From Ignavibacteriales bacterium (GTDB lineage Bacteria > Bacteroidota > Ignavibacteria > UBA10030): DNA of 64,000 bases. Below are positions 26,212 through 34,805 of this stretch, piece after piece (positions within the stretch are counted from its first letter, which is position 1; each line of letters starts with the position of its first letter). The position numbers and the translations under genes were made by a program. The notes under the pieces are model-generated. The model saw only the letters and a list, made by a program, of their open reading frames with translations. It made no database searches and was not told where the DNA came from. Location of the stretch: positions 1 to 64,000 of the forward strand of contig JAPLFQ010000006.1 of assembly GCA_026390595.1 (NCBI GenBank), read 5' to 3'.

Positions 26212-27539
26212 TGACGCAATCGAATCCAAAAGTTCTTGTTGTCGATGACGAAGCGAACATCCTGAAGACGATGGGGGTATGTTTCAACGCGATCGGTTAT
26301 CAGACGCAGCTATTTTCCAAGCCGCAGGAGGCCCTTGAAGCCCTCCACAGGGAGGCTTTCGACCTGGCATTCGTCGATCTCAAGATGGCGCCGATCGACG
26401 GCATGGAAGTGCTCGCGGAGATCAAAAAATTCTCACCGGACACGACCGTCATTATTGTCACAGCCCATGGTTCAATCGATAGTGCCATTGAAGCGGTGAA
26501 ACGCGGCGCGTACCACTATCTGCAGAAACCGTTTGATTTCAAGGAGCTTCAGCTTTTTGCGCAAAGGGCGTGGGAATATCACCAGCTCGCGCACGAAGTA
26601 CGGGAGCTGCGCAGTCAGCTTAGCCGGGAACAGGGAACAGGCGATCTGATCACGCGCAACCGCGAGATGCTCGCTCAGATTGATCTGGCCGGGCGCGTGG
26701 CGGACAGTACGATCTCGGTGCTCATCGAGGGGGAGAGCGGGACCGGAAAGGAACTCTTCGCGCACTTCATTCACGGAAAGAGTTCGCGATCGCAATTGCC
26801 GTTAGTGAAGGTGAATTGCGCCGCCATACCCGAACAGCTTCTGGAAAGTGAGTTGTTTGGTCATGTGCGTGGAGCATTCACGGGAGCGGTAAAGGATCGT
26901 CAGGGGAGATTTGATCTGGCGAACGGGGGAACCATTTTTCTCGATGAAATCGGGGATCTCTCACCGGGGATCCAGGGGAAGCTGCTCCGCGTTCTGCAGA
27001 GCAAGGAATTTGAACGTCTCGGCGAAAGTGTTTCCCAGAAAGTGGATGTCCGGGTTATCGCGGCGACGAACAGAAACCTCGAAGAGGCAATGAAAGAAGG
27101 GACGTTCCGTGAAGATTTGTTCTATCGGCTCAATGCTGTTCGGATGAAGCTCGTTCCTCTGCGCGAGCGTCCAGAGGACTTGCCGCTCCTCATCCAGCAT
27201 TTTCTGAAGAAGTTCTCGAAGGAATCTTCAGTGGATCTTTCTCCGGATGCGATGAAGGCTCTCCGTTCTTACCGTTGGATGGGCAATGTGCGCGAGCTCG
27301 AACACGCCATCGAGCGATCCGTCCTGCTTGCCCAAAACGGAATGGTGGAACTGATCCATTTGCCTGAAGAGGTCCGGTCCGCGCTGGAACAGCCGGGGGA
27401 CACGCGCTCGCTGGAAGAAATGGAAAAGGTGCACATCAAGAGAGTTCTGCAGCAGGCGAAGGACTATGACGATGCTGCGAGGATTCTGGGAATTGATCCG
27501 GCTACGCTTTGGAGAAAGAGAAAGAAATTCGGCCTTTGA
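26211..27539 (+). CDS. Sigma-54-dependent response regulator (NtrC/AlgB-like)
   Basis: A 442-residue activator. The receiver has Asp12-Asp13 and phosphoacceptor Asp56 (F-V-D-L-K-M). The AAA+ domain has Walker A G-E-S-G-T-G-K at 174-180, the sigma-54-contacting G-A-F-T-G-A loop at 221-226, and Walker B with F-L-D-E. A Fis-type helix-turn-helix closes the protein (A-A-R-I-L-G-I-D-P-A-T-L-W-R-K-R-K). It is the partner of the overlapping kinase and should activate sigma-54 promoters. Targets are not evident in the window. Confidence 0.92.
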   Translation: MTQSNPKVLVVDDEANILKTMGVCFNAIGYQTQLFSKPQEALEALHREAFDLAFVDLKMAPIDGMEVLAEIKKFSPDTTVIIVTAHGSIDSAIEAVKRGAYHYLQKPFDFKELQLFAQRAWEYHQLAHEVRELRSQLSREQGTGDLITRNREMLAQIDLAGRVADSTISVLIEGESGTGKELFAHFIHGKSSRSQLPLVKVNCAAIPEQLLESELFGHVRGAFTGAVKDRQGRFDLANGGTIFLDEIGDLSPGIQGKLLRVLQSKEFERLGESVSQKVDVRVIAATNRNLEEAMKEGTFREDLFYRLNAVRMKLVPLRERPEDLPLLIQHFLKKFSKESSVDLSPDAMKALRSYRWMGNVRELEHAIERSVLLAQNGMVELIHLPEEVRSALEQPGDTRSLEEMEKVHIKRVLQQAKDYDDAARILGIDPATLWRKRKKFGL

Positions 27540-27808
27540 TCTTCCGCTCCACCCGTGCATTCTGCAATGCGATCCAACTGCTTATCAAAAAACAACTTAT
27601 AGTCGTTACGCCTCGTTCTTCGGGAATGACAGTGCATAATACAACTTTTGCCCTTCTGTGCGAAGTCATGGACCCCGTGAGGGGGCGATTCGAGCCAGAA
27701 TTCGCCGGTTTACTTGGCATAGTCATTGCCCTCCTCTGCGATGAATAATCAACCGGACCCCGGTACAGTGCTGGGCGTTCACCCCGAACACTAGATGTGG
27801 GAGGAGGT

Positions 27809-28150
27809 ATGGCAGTCAAAGTTACTACCATGAACAATCTGGAAATTGCCGTCATTGAACCGCGTGGATCGCTCATTGGCGGTGAGGAGACGGACGAACT
27901 CAAAGCCAAGGCCCGCGATCTGCTGGAGCAGGGGAATCGGAAGCTTGTGCTGGATTTGGGGGGTGTCTCCTATATCAACAGCTCCGGAATCGGCGCTCTG
28001 GTTGGGATTCACACGATGTATACGAAGGCAGGCGGCAAGATCAAGTTGTGCGAAATGGGTAAGGGTGTTCAAAATGTTTTTGTCATCACGCGTCTGGCAA
28101 GCGTCTTCGATCTCGAAGAAACCCGTGATGCGGCAGTGAAAAAGTTCTAG
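27809..28150 (+). CDS. STAS-domain anti-sigma factor antagonist
   Basis: A 113-residue single STAS domain of the SpoIIAA/RsbV type. The conserved phospho-serine region is Y-I-N-S-S-G-I-G-A-L, with Ser58 the likely phosphorylation site; Asn replaces the usual Asp before it. The ATG at 27809 directly follows a GGAGGAGG sequence that is rather close, so an ATG at 27830 is a possible alternative. Related proteins relieve anti-sigma kinases in partner-switching modules. No anti-sigma kinase or sigma factor gene is adjacent. Confidence 0.85.
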   Translation: MAVKVTTMNNLEIAVIEPRGSLIGGEETDELKAKARDLLEQGNRKLVLDLGGVSYINSSGIGALVGIHTMYTKAGGKIKLCEMGKGVQNVFVITRLASVFDLEETRDAAVKKF

Positions 28151-28200
28151 CATCATGTACCTGTAGTCGTTCACTCACCACATACTCAAAAGGAGTACAT

Positions 28201-28938
28201 ATGAAACAAGGTGTCTTCATCTCAGTCGTTCTGGTTCTCGCATTGGTAGCCTCGTATTTTATCTTTGAATACGGACTTCCCGATTACATTCGGGACGGTG
28301 GTCCGCTGGTGATCGGTTTGATCGCGATGACGATTATGGTCGTCACGTTCATTTTCGAGCGTATTTTCTCTCTGCGCAAAGCCCAGGGTCGCGGCTCGCT
28401 GGCAGTCTTCCTGAAAAACGTTACGCAGGAAATCAACAAGAGCAACATCGAAGGTGCCATTGCCGCATGCGACAAGCAGCGGGGATCCTGCGCCAACATC
28501 ATCCGCACGGGCCTTGACAGGTACAAACAGCTCATGCACGAAGGCGATGTGAAGGGACAAAAGGAGATCATGGCGGAAGTTCAGCGCGCCATCGAAGAAG
28601 CTATGCTGCTTGAAGTACCATTGCTCGAAAAGAACCTCGTTGCGCTGTCGACGATCGCATCGGTCGCCACGATGTGGGGTCTGCTCGGCACGGTCATCGG
28701 TATGATTCGTGCATTCCGCGTGATGTCCAAGGGAACGCCGGATCCAATCCAGCTGGCCCTCGGTATCTCTGAAGCGCTTGTGAATACGGCGGGTGGTTTG
28801 ATAGCGGCTATTTTCGGTATTCTCGCGTACAACTTCTTCACCACCAAGGTTGACAACTTCACCTATATGATTGACGAAGCCAGCTATTCGATCGTTCAGT
28901 CACTGGCAGAGAAAGTCCCTGCTGGTAAATCCAAGTAA
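28201..28938 (+). CDS. exbB: MotA/TolQ/ExbB proton channel
   Basis: A 245-residue inner-membrane protein with the ExbB/TolQ topology: one N-terminal helix pair (about 5-22 and 37-56), a cytoplasmic domain, then two helices (about 140-170 and 190-220) with T-M-W-G-L-L-G-T-V-I-G and N-T-A-G-G-L motifs. It forms the proton channel of the TonB energy-transducing complex with the ExbD proteins. AAAGGAG precedes the start. First gene of the operon running to 34725. Confidence 0.9.
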   Translation: MKQGVFISVVLVLALVASYFIFEYGLPDYIRDGGPLVIGLIAMTIMVVTFIFERIFSLRKAQGRGSLAVFLKNVTQEINKSNIEGAIAACDKQRGSCANIIRTGLDRYKQLMHEGDVKGQKEIMAEVQRAIEEAMLLEVPLLEKNLVALSTIASVATMWGLLGTVIGMIRAFRVMSKGTPDPIQLALGISEALVNTAGGLIAAIFGILAYNFFTTKVDNFTYMIDEASYSIVQSLAEKVPAGKSK

Positions 28939-28952
28939 AGTGAGGGCACGCC

Positions 28953-29417
28953 ATGCCAAAAATCAAGAAAAAACGCATCGGTTTTAAGATTGATATGACG
29001 CCGATGGTGGACGTGGCCATGTTGCTGCTCACGTTCTTCATGATGACAACGGTGTTTCGTCCGGACGAAGCGACAGCGATCGATCTGCCATCTTCCCATG
29101 CTCCCTTCAAGATGCCCGAAACGGACGTCATGATCGTGACCGTCAACAGGGTAGGGCGTACCTACCTGGGAGTGGATTCTCAGAAGCTTCGTGCACAGCT
29201 TTTTGGCGAAGCCAACAAGCTGGCGACTGCTGTCGAGGTTGATCGGAAGCAGCTGCATGACCTTCTTATTCAGGCTCGGATTTCGAATCCGAAGCTGCGA
29301 ACGCTCGTCAAGGCGGACAAGGATTCGCCGTTTGGTCCAGTTGAGGACATCCTCGACATCCTGCGTCAAGTAAAAATAACAAGGTTCAACCTTGTCACCG
29401 AAATGGATAAATCCTAA
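28953..29417 (+). CDS. exbD: ExbD/TolR biopolymer transport protein 1
   Basis: A 154-residue protein with one membrane helix and a periplasmic domain. The proton-carrying aspartate lies in I-D-M-T-P-M-V-D-V-A, the first residues of the helix. It starts 15 bases after exbB. It is one of two ExbD paralogues that follow each other, as is usual in Bacteroidota TonB operons. Confidence 0.9.
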   Translation: MPKIKKKRIGFKIDMTPMVDVAMLLLTFFMMTTVFRPDEATAIDLPSSHAPFKMPETDVMIVTVNRVGRTYLGVDSQKLRAQLFGEANKLATAVEVDRKQLHDLLIQARISNPKLRTLVKADKDSPFGPVEDILDILRQVKITRFNLVTEMDKS

Positions 29418-29433
29418 TTAATGGAGTCTGGTT

Positions 29434-29940
29434 ATGTCAGCACTTGACAGTGGTGGAGAATCGAAAAGTCATGCTCGCGGAGGAAAGAAGCACAAGAAAA
29501 AACGCCGCCTGAGCATACGGATTGACATGACGCCGATGGTGGACGTTGCGTTTCTGTTGTTGACGTTCTTCATGCTCACGACATACTTCAGCAAGCCTCA
29601 GACGATGGAGTTGAACCTTCCGCCGGACGAGAAGTCGCAGGTAGAGGTCGCTGAGTCGAACCTGATGACGCTGCGTGCAGCTTCTGACGGCGTGGTGTTC
29701 TGGAACATCGGAACTGAGCCCGCAAATCGCGTCGAAATGAAGGATCTGAAAAAGTTTCTGGAAGACAAGAACAAAGAGAATCCGAAACTGATCACCCTTC
29801 TGAAGATCGACCGGGAGGGCAAGTACCACATGATGATCAAACTGATGGACGTCATTGCCATCGCCAAAGTAACGCGATTTAGTCTGGCGCCGATGAATGA
29901 GTACGACAAGCGCCAGATCCAAAAAGCAAGGGCATCGTAA
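29434..29940 (+). CDS. exbD: ExbD/TolR biopolymer transport protein 2
   Basis: A 168-residue ExbD paralogue, again with I-D-M-T-P-M-V-D-V-A at the helix start. A lysine/arginine-rich N-terminus of about 28 residues precedes the helix. The two ExbD proteins differ strongly in their periplasmic parts, so they may form a heteromeric stator. Confidence 0.9.
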   Translation: MSALDSGGESKSHARGGKKHKKKRRLSIRIDMTPMVDVAFLLLTFFMLTTYFSKPQTMELNLPPDEKSQVEVAESNLMTLRAASDGVVFWNIGTEPANRVEMKDLKKFLEDKNKENPKLITLLKIDREGKYHMMIKLMDVIAIAKVTRFSLAPMNEYDKRQIQKARAS

Positions 29941-29950
29941 GGGAAGGAGC

Positions 29951-30682
29951 ATGCCTATGGAACAATTCGAAATAAAATATAAAACCGACTACGGTGCGGC
30001 CGAGCTGAAAAAGATCTACCGAAAGTACCTGTCGATAGCGCTCATCATCGGACTGGCTTTCCATTTTCTGGGAATCGGTGCGTATTGGGGAGCGATCTAT
30101 ATGGCGCAGGAGAACGAGCCGGCGGGCACCGTGAAGTTGATTATGAAGTACAGCGATCTGGGACCACCCCCCTCCATGACTGACGCTATGGCCGCATCTG
30201 TAACGGCTGCGAGCGCCGGCGTGAAGCCGAGTGTTGGCATCCCGGTTCCTGTGCCTGATGCAGAAGTAAGCCCGGAACAAACGATCGCCACACAGGCGGA
30301 AATGAGCGCCCAGACGGCGCCGATCGATCAGGGTCCGGGAGGTGGAGCCGGTGACAAGGAAATCAAGATCGAGGAAGACGAAGCACCTCCGGCAGACTAC
30401 GTCCCATACGAGAAAGCCCCCGAAGCCGTGAAGCAGATTCAGCCGAAGTATCCTGATCTTGCGACGCGCGCCGGTCTGGAAGGCACCGTGTGGGTGAAGA
30501 TCTGGGTCGATAAGGAAGGCAAGCCGAAGAAGGCGGTTGTTCAGAAGAGCGATGCTGAGATCTTCAACCAGCCTGCGACGGAAGCAGCCATGCAGTGGAT
30601 CTTCACGCCGGCAATGATGAAGAACGGCCCGGTTTCAGTCTGGGTCTCGATTCCATTCCGGTTTAAGCTGCAGGGGAAGTAA
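29951..30682 (+). CDS. tonB: TonB energy transducer
   Basis: A 243-residue protein: a cytoplasmic N-terminus of about 35 residues, a membrane helix (about 36-57), a proline/alanine-rich linker and a C-terminal TonB domain (about 150-243) with P-K-Y-P-D-L-A and G-L-E-G-T-V-W-V-K-I. It transmits the proton-motive force from ExbB/ExbD to outer-membrane receptors. GGGAAGGAG sits upstream of the ATG at 29951, which is why that start is preferred over one at 29897. Confidence 0.9.
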   Translation: MPMEQFEIKYKTDYGAAELKKIYRKYLSIALIIGLAFHFLGIGAYWGAIYMAQENEPAGTVKLIMKYSDLGPPPSMTDAMAASVTAASAGVKPSVGIPVPVPDAEVSPEQTIATQAEMSAQTAPIDQGPGGGAGDKEIKIEEDEAPPADYVPYEKAPEAVKQIQPKYPDLATRAGLEGTVWVKIWVDKEGKPKKAVVQKSDAEIFNQPATEAAMQWIFTPAMMKNGPVSVWVSIPFRFKLQGK

Positions 30683-30685
30683 GCG

Positions 30686-30898
30686 TTGAAGTTGGCTGAT
30701 GTGTCAACGATCATGGGCTATGGCATGTCCGGGATCATGGGAGTCGCAGGTGTTCTCGTCTTAAGCGGCGTTCTCATGAACCAGGGGGTGTCAACGCAGA
30801 TTCGAGTGAGCTTCGGGCTCGTTCTGGTTCTGTACAGTGTCTATCGTTTCATGATGACACGGACGCGCTCCAAAAAAGCTGAAAGCCCCGAAGAATGA
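30686..30898 (+). CDS. Small membrane protein in the tonB operon
   Basis: A 70-residue protein with two predicted membrane helices (about 12-32 and 38-57) and a basic, charged tail. The start is TTG at 30686, 3 bases after the tonB stop, with GGGGAAG upstream; an ATG at 30713 is the alternative. Its stop overlaps the next ATG. No family recognised; position suggests an accessory component of the TonB complex or the PstS-like protein. Confidence 0.65.
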   Translation: MKLADVSTIMGYGMSGIMGVAGVLVLSGVLMNQGVSTQIRVSFGLVLVLYSVYRFMMTRTRSKKAESPEE

Positions 30899-31821
30899 AA
30901 CCCGCGATCCTGTTCTCAGTCATTGTTGTCTTCAGTCTTGCTGGATGTACGATGCGGCAGGGGTCAGATATTCGAAACGGGACGCTGCATGTCCTGGCGA
31001 CGGAATCACACCTGCCGCTCGTACAACAGCTCGTGAATGATTATCAGAGTATCTATCCCGGTGTGTCGCTGACTGTCGGCGGTGCGACCACGCGGGGTGC
31101 GATTGTTGAGCTTGTCAATGACAGTGTGCACTGCATCATGGTTGACCGCCGGCTGAACGACGAAGAGAGACGGGTAGCGCACGACGCCAAGCTCATCATC
31201 GGAGAATCAGAAGTTGCACGCGACGCCCTGGTTGTGCTGGTTCACCCGCAGAACAAGCTGGCGTCGCTTTCGACATCGGAGCTTGGTTCGATTCTCTCAG
31301 GGCAAACGACCCTGTGGAGCAAGTTTCCCGGCTCGAAGCTCCATGGTGTCATCGAGCTATGCCTGACCGGCAGGAATTCAGGCTTGTATGAAATGGTGAC
31401 GCATCGCTTCTTCTCGATTCAGAACGATGTGCCTCTTGCAGCCGTCGCAGCGTCACAGGACAGTGTGCTGCACTATGTAGCGGCAAACCCGGAAGCGCTT
31501 GGGGTTATTTCGTTCGCCGTGTGGAAGGATACCACACTCGAGGCTTCCCAGCGCTGGAAGAAAAACATCCGAGCTTTAGACCTGCTGGGAAAGAACGAAG
31601 ACGGGGCTGTCACGGCGGTGAAAGCAACGCAGCGCAGCATATACGACCAGGTTTATCCATTGACGTACTCCCTCTATATCTACACATCGGAGAAAACGCC
31701 GGGCACAGCGTATGGGTTCAGCGCATTTGTTTCAGAGGATATCGGACAGAGAGTCTTTTTGTACGCTGGACTCGTTCCCAAAACCATGCCATATCGGACT
31801 ATACAACTTACACAGGAGTAG
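30895..31821 (+). CDS. PstS-like substrate-binding lipoprotein
   Basis: A 308-residue lipoprotein (Cys18 in F-S-L-A-G-C) with a periplasmic binding-protein fold of the PstS type, including G-G-A-T-T-R-G-A near the phosphate-binding loop and a T-G-R-N-S-G-L-Y-E motif. ATGA overlap with the small gene before it. Genes of this type recur directly after tonB in Bacteroidota operons; its ligand there is not established and no ABC permease is present, so phosphate uptake should not be assumed. Confidence 0.8.
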   Translation: MKPAILFSVIVVFSLAGCTMRQGSDIRNGTLHVLATESHLPLVQQLVNDYQSIYPGVSLTVGGATTRGAIVELVNDSVHCIMVDRRLNDEERRVAHDAKLIIGESEVARDALVVLVHPQNKLASLSTSELGSILSGQTTLWSKFPGSKLHGVIELCLTGRNSGLYEMVTHRFFSIQNDVPLAAVAASQDSVLHYVAANPEALGVISFAVWKDTTLEASQRWKKNIRALDLLGKNEDGAVTAVKATQRSIYDQVYPLTYSLYIYTSEKTPGTAYGFSAFVSEDIGQRVFLYAGLVPKTMPYRTIQLTQE

Positions 31822-31828
31822 GTGTAGA

Positions 31829-33511
31829 ATGAAAAAGCTCATAGCTGGCGTCATTGTCTTATGTGCCGTTTTTGTGTCGGGGCTCTCGGCACAAGTACAG
31901 ATTGACAACGCAAAAGAGCTGCTCAAACAAGGCAAGGCAAAAGAAGCCATTGGCCTTGTTCGTCAGGTGCTTGAGACCGCGCCGAAGAACATAGAGGCGT
32001 GGCATACGCTCGCGGATGCATACCTCAAGCTTCCCAATATTGATTCTGCGAAGATCGCTGGTCAACGCATGATCTCAATCGATGAGAAGAACTATAATGG
32101 ATATCTCATCGTTGCAAAGATCGAAGAATCGCAGAAGGACATCAAAGGCGCCTACGCGACATTGACAACCGGCCTGCAGGAAAAGAAGGGAGAGGCACAA
32201 CTCCTGATCGCTCTCGGAGGATTGTTGTTGCGGGCAGATTCTGTCGACCGGGCCATTGTCGTTCTGAGCCAGGCAAAGGAAGCCGCTCCCAATTCTGCCG
32301 TGATTTTCGACAACCTCGGGGATGCGTACAACAAGCAGGGAGTTCCGAGCTTCGCTCTCACCCAGTATGAGAAAGCTGTCGAGTTGGATTCCATGAAGAC
32401 AGATATTTACATCAAACTGGGGAAGCTCTATTATAAGGAGCGCCGGTACAACGACGCCGCGAAAGCCTATGCGCGTGTCGTGACCCTGGACCAGAACAAT
32501 AAAGAGATCCTGTTGGAGCTGTGCAGGATGTACATGGCATCCAGGCCGAAACAATTTGACAACGCTTCGAAATATCTGAAATTGTATACACAACGTTTCC
32601 CAAAAGAAACCGAACCATGGGGAATGTACACTGAAGCACTGTTCAACTTGCGGCAGTTCCCCGAGGCGCTGGATGCAGCGGCTCAGGTCCTGAAGGCCGA
32701 CCCGAAAAACGGAAAGGCGCTGCGTTACCAGGCGACGTCGCTGTTTGTTCTCAAGAAATACAAGGAGAGCATTGATTCGTTCAAGAAGCTGCAAGCGGTC
32801 GACACGATGAAGGTGGACGACAATATGAGGTTGGGCGATGCGAATATGGAATTGAAGCAGACGCAGGCGGCCATGACAGCATACGAAGAAGTTCTTAAGC
32901 TCGATCCAAACAAGAAAGACGTGTTCAGCAAAGCCGGAATGGCCTTCATGTCTGAGGGCAAGTACGCTCAGGCGGCTCCCTTGTTCCAACGAAGGTTCAG
33001 CGTTGATTCTTCAACGGCGGCATTGAGCTCGTACCTCAACTATGCCAACTGTAAGATTGCGCTGAAGGAATACGACTCAGCACGCGTGGCTTACCGTGCA
33101 TTTATCGCCAGGAAAGCAGATTATCCGGCAGCGTGGATAGGCCTTGCGCACGCCCTCCTCCTGATGTCTCCCGATTCGCTGCAACGTGCGAAAAGCGCAT
33201 ACGAGGAATGGCTGAAGCTGATTCCTCCCGCCGAAGAGGCGAAATACAAGAAAGACCTTGCAGAAGCATACAAGAATATTGGTGTCGCATTTCTTGTGGA
33301 TAAAAAATATGAGCAGGCTATTGCACCGTTGAAGAAATCGTTGCAATATATTGACAATGATGATGATACGCACCTCCGGTTGGGTCAGGCGTACGCCATG
33401 ACAAGCAATAAAGAGGAAGCGATCAAGGCATACCAGAAAGCGTTCAAACTCAATCCGAAGAACAAAGATGCCAAGAAGGGTCTCGAACTGCTCGGTATTC
33501 CTGTTGATTAA
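31829..33511 (+). CDS. TPR-repeat protein
   Basis: A 560-residue exported protein with a signal peptide (about residues 1-21, ending L-S-A) and tetratricopeptide repeats through nearly the whole length (for example the A-Y-N-K-Q-G-V and K-A-F-K-L-N-P segments). The ATG at 31829 has an AGGAG upstream; a frame from 31712 would overlap the previous gene. It is a probable scaffold of the TonB/PstS-like unit in the periplasm. Confidence 0.85.
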   Translation: MKKLIAGVIVLCAVFVSGLSAQVQIDNAKELLKQGKAKEAIGLVRQVLETAPKNIEAWHTLADAYLKLPNIDSAKIAGQRMISIDEKNYNGYLIVAKIEESQKDIKGAYATLTTGLQEKKGEAQLLIALGGLLLRADSVDRAIVVLSQAKEAAPNSAVIFDNLGDAYNKQGVPSFALTQYEKAVELDSMKTDIYIKLGKLYYKERRYNDAAKAYARVVTLDQNNKEILLELCRMYMASRPKQFDNASKYLKLYTQRFPKETEPWGMYTEALFNLRQFPEALDAAAQVLKADPKNGKALRYQATSLFVLKKYKESIDSFKKLQAVDTMKVDDNMRLGDANMELKQTQAAMTAYEEVLKLDPNKKDVFSKAGMAFMSEGKYAQAAPLFQRRFSVDSSTAALSSYLNYANCKIALKEYDSARVAYRAFIARKADYPAAWIGLAHALLLMSPDSLQRAKSAYEEWLKLIPPAEEAKYKKDLAEAYKNIGVAFLVDKKYEQAIAPLKKSLQYIDNDDDTHLRLGQAYAMTSNKEEAIKAYQKAFKLNPKNKDAKKGLELLGIPVD

Positions 33512-33544
33512 TCCATAAAGTCTTTCACTGAAGGGGATTTGTGT

Positions 33545-33676
33545 ATGGCAGATCAAGAAATGGGACAGAAGAGTGAAGGCCGCCCTGTCACGGGGTACTA
33601 CGTCTTCATGGGTTTGGTTCTTGTCGTGCTGGTAATCATCGTAGGATACGTAGTTCAATCATATCTTGTCCGTTGA
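33545..33676 (+). CDS. 43-residue single-helix membrane protein
   Basis: A small frame starting M-A-D-Q-E-M-G-Q-K, with one hydrophobic helix (about residues 18-38) and a short basic tail ending S-Y-L-V-R. It has GAAGGGG upstream, follows the TPR gene by 33 bases and precedes the next lipoprotein gene by 44. Length, helix and operon position support it being real. No family recognised. Confidence 0.6.
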   Translation: MADQEMGQKSEGRPVTGYYVFMGLVLVVLVIIVGYVVQSYLVR

Positions 33677-33720
33677 GAGAATACACTCACACCTCATCTC
33701 ACAAAGAAAGGGCGCATACG

Positions 33721-34725
33721 ATGAAGCACAGATTGCTCGGCATTGCAATGATTTTCATTCTTGGGCTGACAGGATGTGCCAAGAAGGAACCACTGCCACC
33801 GATCAAGGAGTGGGACAGGAATCAGGATCCGTACTTCAAGGTGCAGTTCGATTATCCGAAGGGATGGTCCAAAGGAGGAGAATCTGGAAAGATGACCTTC
33901 ACGTCCTCCAACGAGGCGGTGGGCAAGTTTTTCGATCCTACTTCTAAGGAAGCACCAGACGGCGCTCAGATCATGGTGAGCTATGAGAAAGAAGACACGT
34001 TGAAGACGCTGGACGGATTTCTGCAGGAAGAGCGGACGGATCTGGGTGCTTCCGGATTTGACCTGAAGCCCGCAGAGCCCGTCACGGTCGACGGTACTCC
34101 CGCGATGAAATTCAGTTATAGCGGCCGCTACAACAACAAGACCGTCATCGCTGCGACACGGGTGTTCATTCTGAAGGACTCTGTGCTTTTCAAGGCAACC
34201 TTCTGGGCATTCAATGACTACTTTGAGCCTTACAAAGCTGCTCTCGATACGTTTATTGCGACCGCCCGGCTGCCAAAAGCGAAAGGTGTCAAGGTTGACG
34301 AGTCCATTCCGTCGTCAACCTATGAGACTTTGAAGAACGACGTCCTCGAAATCGCCTATCCGAGCAATTTCAATCCGGTACAGCCTGCACCGAAAGGAGA
34401 AGTGACGTTCACCTTGATGCTTCAGGGCTACAGGAACGATTCCAATGTCCTTATCGATGTGCGTCCGGCGAAGAAACTGACGCTCGAAAAGGTGATCGAG
34501 CAGAATACGAAGTTCTACAAGCCGACCTCTACCGGCCAGGCAACGATTGACGGCAACAAGACGACGTACCTCAGTTACTCGACGACGAAGGACGTTGCGA
34601 GCAGGGCTTATTTTGTTGTCAAGAACGACAAGATCTATCGTGTTATCATCAATTATTACAAGCCCTCGGAGAAGGACTTCCTCCCTGCATTCGAAAAATC
34701 TGTTGCGTCACTTCGCATAAAGTAG
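33721..34725 (+). CDS. Lipoprotein with DcrB/PsbP-like segments
   Basis: A 334-residue lipoprotein (Cys19 in G-L-T-G-C). Two similar halves each contain F-x-Y-P-x-G/N-F and later aromatic beta-strand motifs, recalling the DcrB/PsbP-like fold. It is the last gene before a strong terminator and presumably part of the TonB operon. Function unknown. Confidence 0.7.
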   Translation: MKHRLLGIAMIFILGLTGCAKKEPLPPIKEWDRNQDPYFKVQFDYPKGWSKGGESGKMTFTSSNEAVGKFFDPTSKEAPDGAQIMVSYEKEDTLKTLDGFLQEERTDLGASGFDLKPAEPVTVDGTPAMKFSYSGRYNNKTVIAATRVFILKDSVLFKATFWAFNDYFEPYKAALDTFIATARLPKAKGVKVDESIPSSTYETLKNDVLEIAYPSNFNPVQPAPKGEVTFTLMLQGYRNDSNVLIDVRPAKKLTLEKVIEQNTKFYKPTSTGQATIDGNKTTYLSYSTTKDVASRAYFVVKNDKIYRVIINYYKPSEKDFLPAFEKSVASLRIK

Positions 34726-34749
34726 TAAGATAGTCCCGCCTCTGGACGG

Positions 34750-34786
34750 AAAGCCGGGGTAGCGATACTCCGGCTTTCTCTTTTCT
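34750..34786 (+). terminator. Intrinsic terminator of the tonB operon
   Basis: A 12-bp stem (34750-34761 with 34766-34777, one G-U pair) on a GCGA tetraloop, followed by CTCTTTTCTT. It lies 24 bases after the last lipoprotein stop and only 28 bases before the next gene's start. A similar hairpin precedes the duplicate permease gene. Confidence 0.9.
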
Positions 34787-34805
34787 TCAGCAATGAGCAT
34801 GTGCG

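Noticed and set aside
27540-27808. 79-residue open frame at 27509-27748
   Set aside because: It begins inside the response-regulator gene in another frame, and the downstream part shows no family-like sequence.
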